The position numbers and the translations under genes are program-made. A model generated the notes under the pieces. The model was not told where the DNA came from and searched no databases. It saw nothing but the letters and a program-made list of their open reading frames with translations. Source: Zantedeschia hybrid cultivar (Eukaryota; Streptophyta; Magnoliopsida; Alismatales; Araceae). Taken from it: a stretch of DNA of 64,000 bases. Positions 59,186-64,000 of the stretch are shown one piece after another. The stretch lies in assembly GCA_030544215.1 (NCBI GenBank), contig JARZZO010000003.1, forward strand, positions 18,485,879 through 18,549,878. Direction: 5' to 3'. How positions within the stretch are numbered: position 1 is the stretch's first letter; each line of letters opens with the position of its first letter.

Positions 59186-60540
59186 TTCCAATGAGTTTGT
59201 TTATTATTTAATTTTAAACTCCATCTCCCTATGCAATCCTTATACTTAGAATTACTTTGAAGTCTTATTTAATGAGATGGGCTTCACATGAATTGAGACA
59301 AGTTTTGAAGTGTTTTCATAATGATAACATGACATATCATGGATCCTCACTCTTTTTTCTGGTTTAAAGTATTTATGAAGCCTCCCTAATGGTGAGAGTT
59401 TATAATTTGGCATTTAAGTGTCCTCCTTAGTAGGGGATTTTTTTCTCACTACTACAATCTTTCTACCTTCTTCGGGCAATCATTACCGCAGGCAATATTC
59501 TCCTTATGTGCCCCACTACCTATAGGGTGCACTCAGGTATAGACCTCCCATGATCTCGAGAGACAAATCCCTCCTCTTGCCCAATCTCGCAGGTGGGATT
59601 TGAAATCAAGAGCTTCTCTTTGAAAGGGAATCCAATACTGAGCCAATTTTTCAATCACACAAATTTTGTAGAGGTGAGTAGTTAACACTATATTTGTCTT
59701 TCCAAATGAATTGAGATTTTGCACCTATGCAAAAAATCAAGAATAAAAGCATATCTAAGAAAAATCTATAAAACCCCTACTGCATTATCTAGTATGTCCT
59801 TAACAGTGAAATAATGAGTTCTACCATAATGAGACGGCCTCCTTTCCAAGCAAGGTCCCATGCATGTTTTGAAAATGTTTCATTCTAAGGGACATGCCAT
59901 ATCAAAATATCATCTTGGACTTTTATCGGTTGTGTTGCTAATAAGGGGAGTTACGGTATGTTGGACATCGACCAGAAGAGTAGTGAGACGAGACTGTTAT
60001 GCTCCTATCTACTCAAGCTTCCTCTTCGATGGCTCCCATGCCAGGGGAGAGGATATTTCTCTTGACGAAAACCCCTCCCCTTCCCCACCTTGTTATACCT
60101 CGCCTTACGTCTCTGATCTTTAACTAAATATAGTTGAAAGAAAATATACTTTAGCCAAAAGTATACATGTAAATATTAAAAAAGTATAAACATAAATGTT
60201 AAATATAGAAAAAGTATAAATATAAGTATCAAAACTATAAGGTTGATAATATAATTAATTATTTTTATAGGGTCTAAACTTAAATATTTTAAGATACTAA
60301 AAGTATTATCAAATAGCCAAAAAGGGTTAATTTCGGCTTATTTAGTGAAGAAGTTATGAAATAACTCTAATTATAAAAAAATATATAGGGTTAAAATATA
60401 ATAAGTATAGGTTATTAGTAAAGGATAAGGATACAGATAAATGTTATTGGTAAAAGGTAAGGATACTGGTCGATGCTAACGGTCATAATAAAAGATACTG
60501 GTAACAGTTAATGGTTAGTCATAAAGGATATTGGTTAAAG
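59186..60540. other. Unassigned AT-rich sequence
   Basis: No supported gene. Around 59500-59620 the minus strand has a tRNA-derived SINE flavour (words near a B-box-like GATTTCAAATCC), not convincing enough to call. 60120-60540 is A/T-rich with short direct repeats such as GGTTAAAGGATA-like words. Confidence 0.4.
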
Positions 60541-60559
60541 TATAATCATATCTAGACAA

Positions 60560-60745
60560 GGGACACTTGTCTCAAATCTAATTAATTCTTATCCAAAAGA
60601 GACACTTGTCTCAAATCTAACTAATTTTTATCTAAAAGGGACACTTGTCCCCAATCTAAATGACGGTTATTCAAAAGGTACATTTGTCCCACATCTAAGA
60701 TGGGACGCTTGTCCTCATCCTAAGTCTTACCCACCACTATAAATA
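60560..60745 (+). promoter_or_regulatory. Direct repeats followed by TATA box
   Basis: Four to five units of about 40 bp beginning GGACACTTGTC (near 60560, 60600, 60639, 60679, 60701), progressively diverged, lead to TATAAATA at 60738-60745. A (GAA)n(GA)n tract follows at about 60788-60846. This resembles the U3/TATA/leader of an LTR, but no LTR ends were found. Confidence 0.45.
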
Positions 60746-60846
60746 GAAGGGTTTTTCCTCCCATTCCACCCCATTCCATACCATCCATAGAAGAAGAAGA
60801 AGAAGAAGAAGAGGAAAAGGAGGGAGAGAGAGAGAGAGAGAGAAGG

Positions 60847-63800
60847 AGAAAGGGGAGGGTGTGTCCTTAGGAGACTTCTGCATTGCCATACACTAAGCAA
60901 GCCCAATAGTTGAGGGACCAAATAGGCAGCTTATCTTTCTATGGTGATTCTGACTTTACCTCTGCATAGCCGATCTATCAACAATCTTATTTTCGGACTC
61001 TTAACTCCTAACTCTAACTTCTAACTTCTAAATTCTTGACTCTTATTCAATCTCTAATTTGATTTATTTTATGTTGACTCTAACTCTAAATCTCTGACCA
61101 CTAACTTCTTCTTTCCTTTGCCTCTAATACTTGACTTATTCTTTTGCCACTAACTCTAACTCTAATTCTTAACTCTTACTTCTTGTTGTTTCTAATTTAA
61201 TACTATCGTTGACATTTTAACTCTCATATTTTTTAATACTCTGTTGATTTACTATAAAATTTTTGTGTTGTTCCGCTCAGCTTACTGTTTTCCAATTTAT
61301 GAATTCTATTGAATTATCATGGACAGTCCCACTACAGAATTTGGTTAACTCTTCTCTGGATGATGATACGTAACGCTGCAGAAGTAAAGATCTCAAGGGT
61401 TGACATTACATAACGTCTCAGAAAATCCTAAATTCTGACTAGTGAAACTGTAAGACGGCGACATGTAACCTACAACGGTTCAGACTTAGGTAGGATTACG
61501 ATCTCTGGTCTGCGCAGTGCCATGATTCTGTTATGTTTGGTTTACCAAAACTATGATTGAGATATATGTCCGTTCTGTAAAATTCTGATCTTTTATATCT
61601 TATAATCTGCTTCTAAAAATATGTCCATTCCGTTAAATTTTGAATTATGTTATCTGATAATGCCTTGAAGATTTGGCCATTTTGTCAAAACTTTGGTATT
61701 TCATTTACCTAAATTCTGATCCCTACAATCTATTACGTCTATTCCGTTGTTATAAGTTTTGCCGTGTGTAGAGGTAAGATGTCTATTCAGTCGTGAAACT
61801 CATGATGTTTACTAAATTAAATTTTCAGGAGATTCAGAGATAGTAGCAGGGCAGAAATAGGAAATATAAGGAAGTTGATAATTCCGACCCTCACTATTTT
61901 ATAGAAGTTTTCTTTTGGATTAGGAGATCTTAGGGTATCAGAGGGAAAATTTTGTTATGTATGTAATCCTCTTGAAGTATATTTTGTATTTATTAATAAA
62001 AGACAATATCACATGATGAACACTATTTCTCAACGATGTGTGACATCCATGTAGTGTCCCTAATTTCAGAGCAAAAATATGATGCTAATTTAAGAATTGA
62101 GGGCATTTTGACATCTCCTCCTCCCTCCTATGAAAGGAACCATCTCCCTATTGGAAAGTTTGCTCTGGTTAGTCTTGCATTACGTAGGTTTTGCTCTATT
62201 GTGTTTGACAAACTCCTTTTGTTATAGACTTCTTATCATAGCCTTTTCCTTTGTGTTTCAGTCTTCTTCAACTTTATTTTGGGAAGCTTTATATTATATC
62301 CACTTTTGTCTCCTCCCCTTTCTCTGTATGCCTACTCCTTTACCTAACTGCTACTTTTCTCCTCCCCGTCTTTCTCGTACAATTGCCATCTCCTACATGG
62401 AGGCTTTTGGATGCCAATCGGAAGCTCATCATGGCTACAAGGAGCTTGTTGGAGCAGAATTTGTGTTTCACACAAAGCAGTCGTTATGGGTCTTCTCCGG
62501 CTTGGGATTCTCGGTCTCCTTAATGGTTCATTTAGGTGCTTCCTATTTGCAGCATCCTTTTTCAGATACCCCAGTCTTCGTTTCAGGTGCACAAAGTTTT
62601 GACACCCCCTTCAACCCCAAAGTAGTGAACTCCACTATCATGTTTAGTGTTATTCATCTTGCAAGGCTTCTTTTGTAGCCAGATGGAAGTTTATGATCTC
62701 TATAATATCAAGTACCATACAACACTCCAAAATTTATGATCTCTACAATATCAGTTTCTTTCTCTCTCTGGAGTCTTGTATGGTGGTACTTGATACATGT
62801 TGCTGGAATGGGCAAGTATGGTATACATGTAAGAGGGCTATGTATGATGTACCCTCTAGTTCTGTACCTGGTTTACTTGTTGAAGGAACAGACTTTATTG
62901 ATCCAAAAAAAATAAAAATCAACGGAAGGGTCGCCACTTTTCAAGAGCCATTAGGACAGCACATATTGAGTGGGTTGAGACCAAAGAACCTGTGGGTAAA
63001 TGGCATGAGTATGGGAGGTCTTTGTTTCAACTCTCACCACTCACAATTATATAAGAAGAAAGATTATAATTCTTTACGGTGAGATCTTTGATTATTATTC
63101 TTTGTACGGAAAATCCCCTCTAAGCGAGAAATGTTGGTGTAAATTCTTTATACTTTCTTCAAAGCAGACCTTATAAATACTTTTGACCAAGAAAAGTCAA
63201 ATAAGCTGAGACACCTTAAGTTGTTACTCATTTCATTTTTAAATTTGAGTTTAAGAGAAATCATTTTCAAGTTAATTTATGCTTTAAACTTGAATTTAAA
63301 TACATTACGGTAGCTCCTCATGCAAATCAATAATTATCTGATGTCTTTTTGGATTACTATTGCTATCCACATAGAAAATGATTTTGGAAATAAGGAGTTA
63401 TCCGCAATGACTTGAGAGCAACCGGATATCTAAGCAACACAGAAACTGATACTTTCACCGTCCGCATTAGCATCTCTATACCACATTCCTCGGAGAGACA
63501 TTAGAGGAAAAAAAATCTCTAAGAAAGATATTTATAAGATTATGATTTTGCAGGACATTTTACACAGAAATAAAATTTTATAACATTATTTAAGGAAAAA
63601 TCATTTTATAAGTCCAACTGACATCATGGTTATTACGGGTACTACAATATAGAAAACACATCTGAGAACTGACCTCGTGACTCTTGTCACGACCATTGAA
63701 TTTAAGATGAACTCAAATGCAAAACCATAGTTGTCAAGGTGATAAAACGACCCAAGGCATACTTGAGGCCCTGAGCGCCTAAGTGCTTAGGTGCCTGTTT

Positions 63801-64000
63801 AAGCAGCGTTTAGACGGCACCTTCATAATCAAATAATTATTCACGTACAAAGAGACAAACACTTGAAGAGAAGAGAGAAAAAAAGATAGACATATAAAAA
63901 ACTTAGAAAGGGTGAGAGGATGTTAATGACCACAAGAGATTTCAAGTTTGTGGACATAGGTAAGTGAGACTTATTGTCTCATCGTAATCAAGTAAGAGGA
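60847..64000. other. Unassigned AT-rich sequence
   Basis: No gene accepted. 60980-61200 is a low-complexity CTAACTCT/AACTTCT tract. Open frames at 62130-62678 and 62693-63082 lack recognisable domains and compositional support. 63740-63830 has the GCGCCTAAG / CTTAGGTGCC palindromic words often seen at ends of small plant repeats. Confidence 0.4.

Noticed and set aside
59500..59640. tRNA-derived SINE on the minus strand
   Set aside because: Only a B-box-like word and a familiar-looking body; no A box, tail or target duplication found.
62130..63082. Two plus-strand frames of 182 and 129 codons
   Set aside because: Hydrophobic or mixed translations without recognisable motifs, AT-rich composition, no splice context.

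Overview
The window is nuclear DNA of a flowering plant. It is dominated by nested transposable elements, carries spliced genes with GT-AG introns, and has no bacterial-type operons. The strongly GC-rich coding exons of the one likely host gene hint at a monocot, but the species cannot be fixed from the sequence.

Layout. (1) 1-5290: a Ty1/copia LTR ends at 1057 inside a Ty3/gypsy element on the minus strand (gag with three in-frame TAG codons, iMet-type primer site, 2.7-kb LTR). That gypsy LTR abuts a remnant copia LTR. (2) 5911-7088: a probable host gene with one 101-bp intron, an in-frame stop at codon 14 that looks like a 1-bp loss, and four 22-residue repeats. (3) 7182-40464: an old gypsy element on the minus strand with target duplication GTAAT, inserted 93 bp after that gene's stop codon. 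Its 3' LTR is split by two later arrivals: a 14.3-kb PIF/Harbinger DNA transposon (7927-22200, duplication TTA) and a 12.7-kb Tat-lineage gypsy retrotransposon (22752-35491, duplication TTCAT). (4) 40465-43153: AT-rich flank that continues the pre-insertion site, with a MITE. (5) 43154-48878: a deleted copia element (duplication GTTTC). (6) 49098-52844: a gypsy solo LTR (duplication AGTGG) of the same family as the element in part 1, itself holding another solo LTR (49998-51533, duplication GCGAC). (7) 53029-59180: a worn copia LTR, then a deleted copia element on the minus strand (duplication TCTAG). (8) 59186-64000: mostly unassigned AT-rich sequence with one promoter-like repeat unit.

Most notable content. 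The Harbinger element appears coding-competent in its transposase and carries, besides the usual Myb/SANT partner and DDE transposase, a 123-residue reading frame joining an RNase H1-type hybrid-binding (viroplasmin-like) domain to a C-terminal membrane anchor, plus a separate 43-residue basic small ORF. The Tat element has an open 802-residue antisense gene in three exons with its own TATA box and duplicated G-boxes, and a 146-bp tandem array with higher-order order. The copia family carries a repeated leader hairpin whose outer stem co-varies between copies. The gypsy LTR family at both ends of the window carries arrays of about 35-bp palindromic modules built on a GGCGTC/GACGCC core.

Method limits: all calls come from reading the sequence by eye; no homology search was run. 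Alignments and counts are by hand. Family names rest on recognised motifs.
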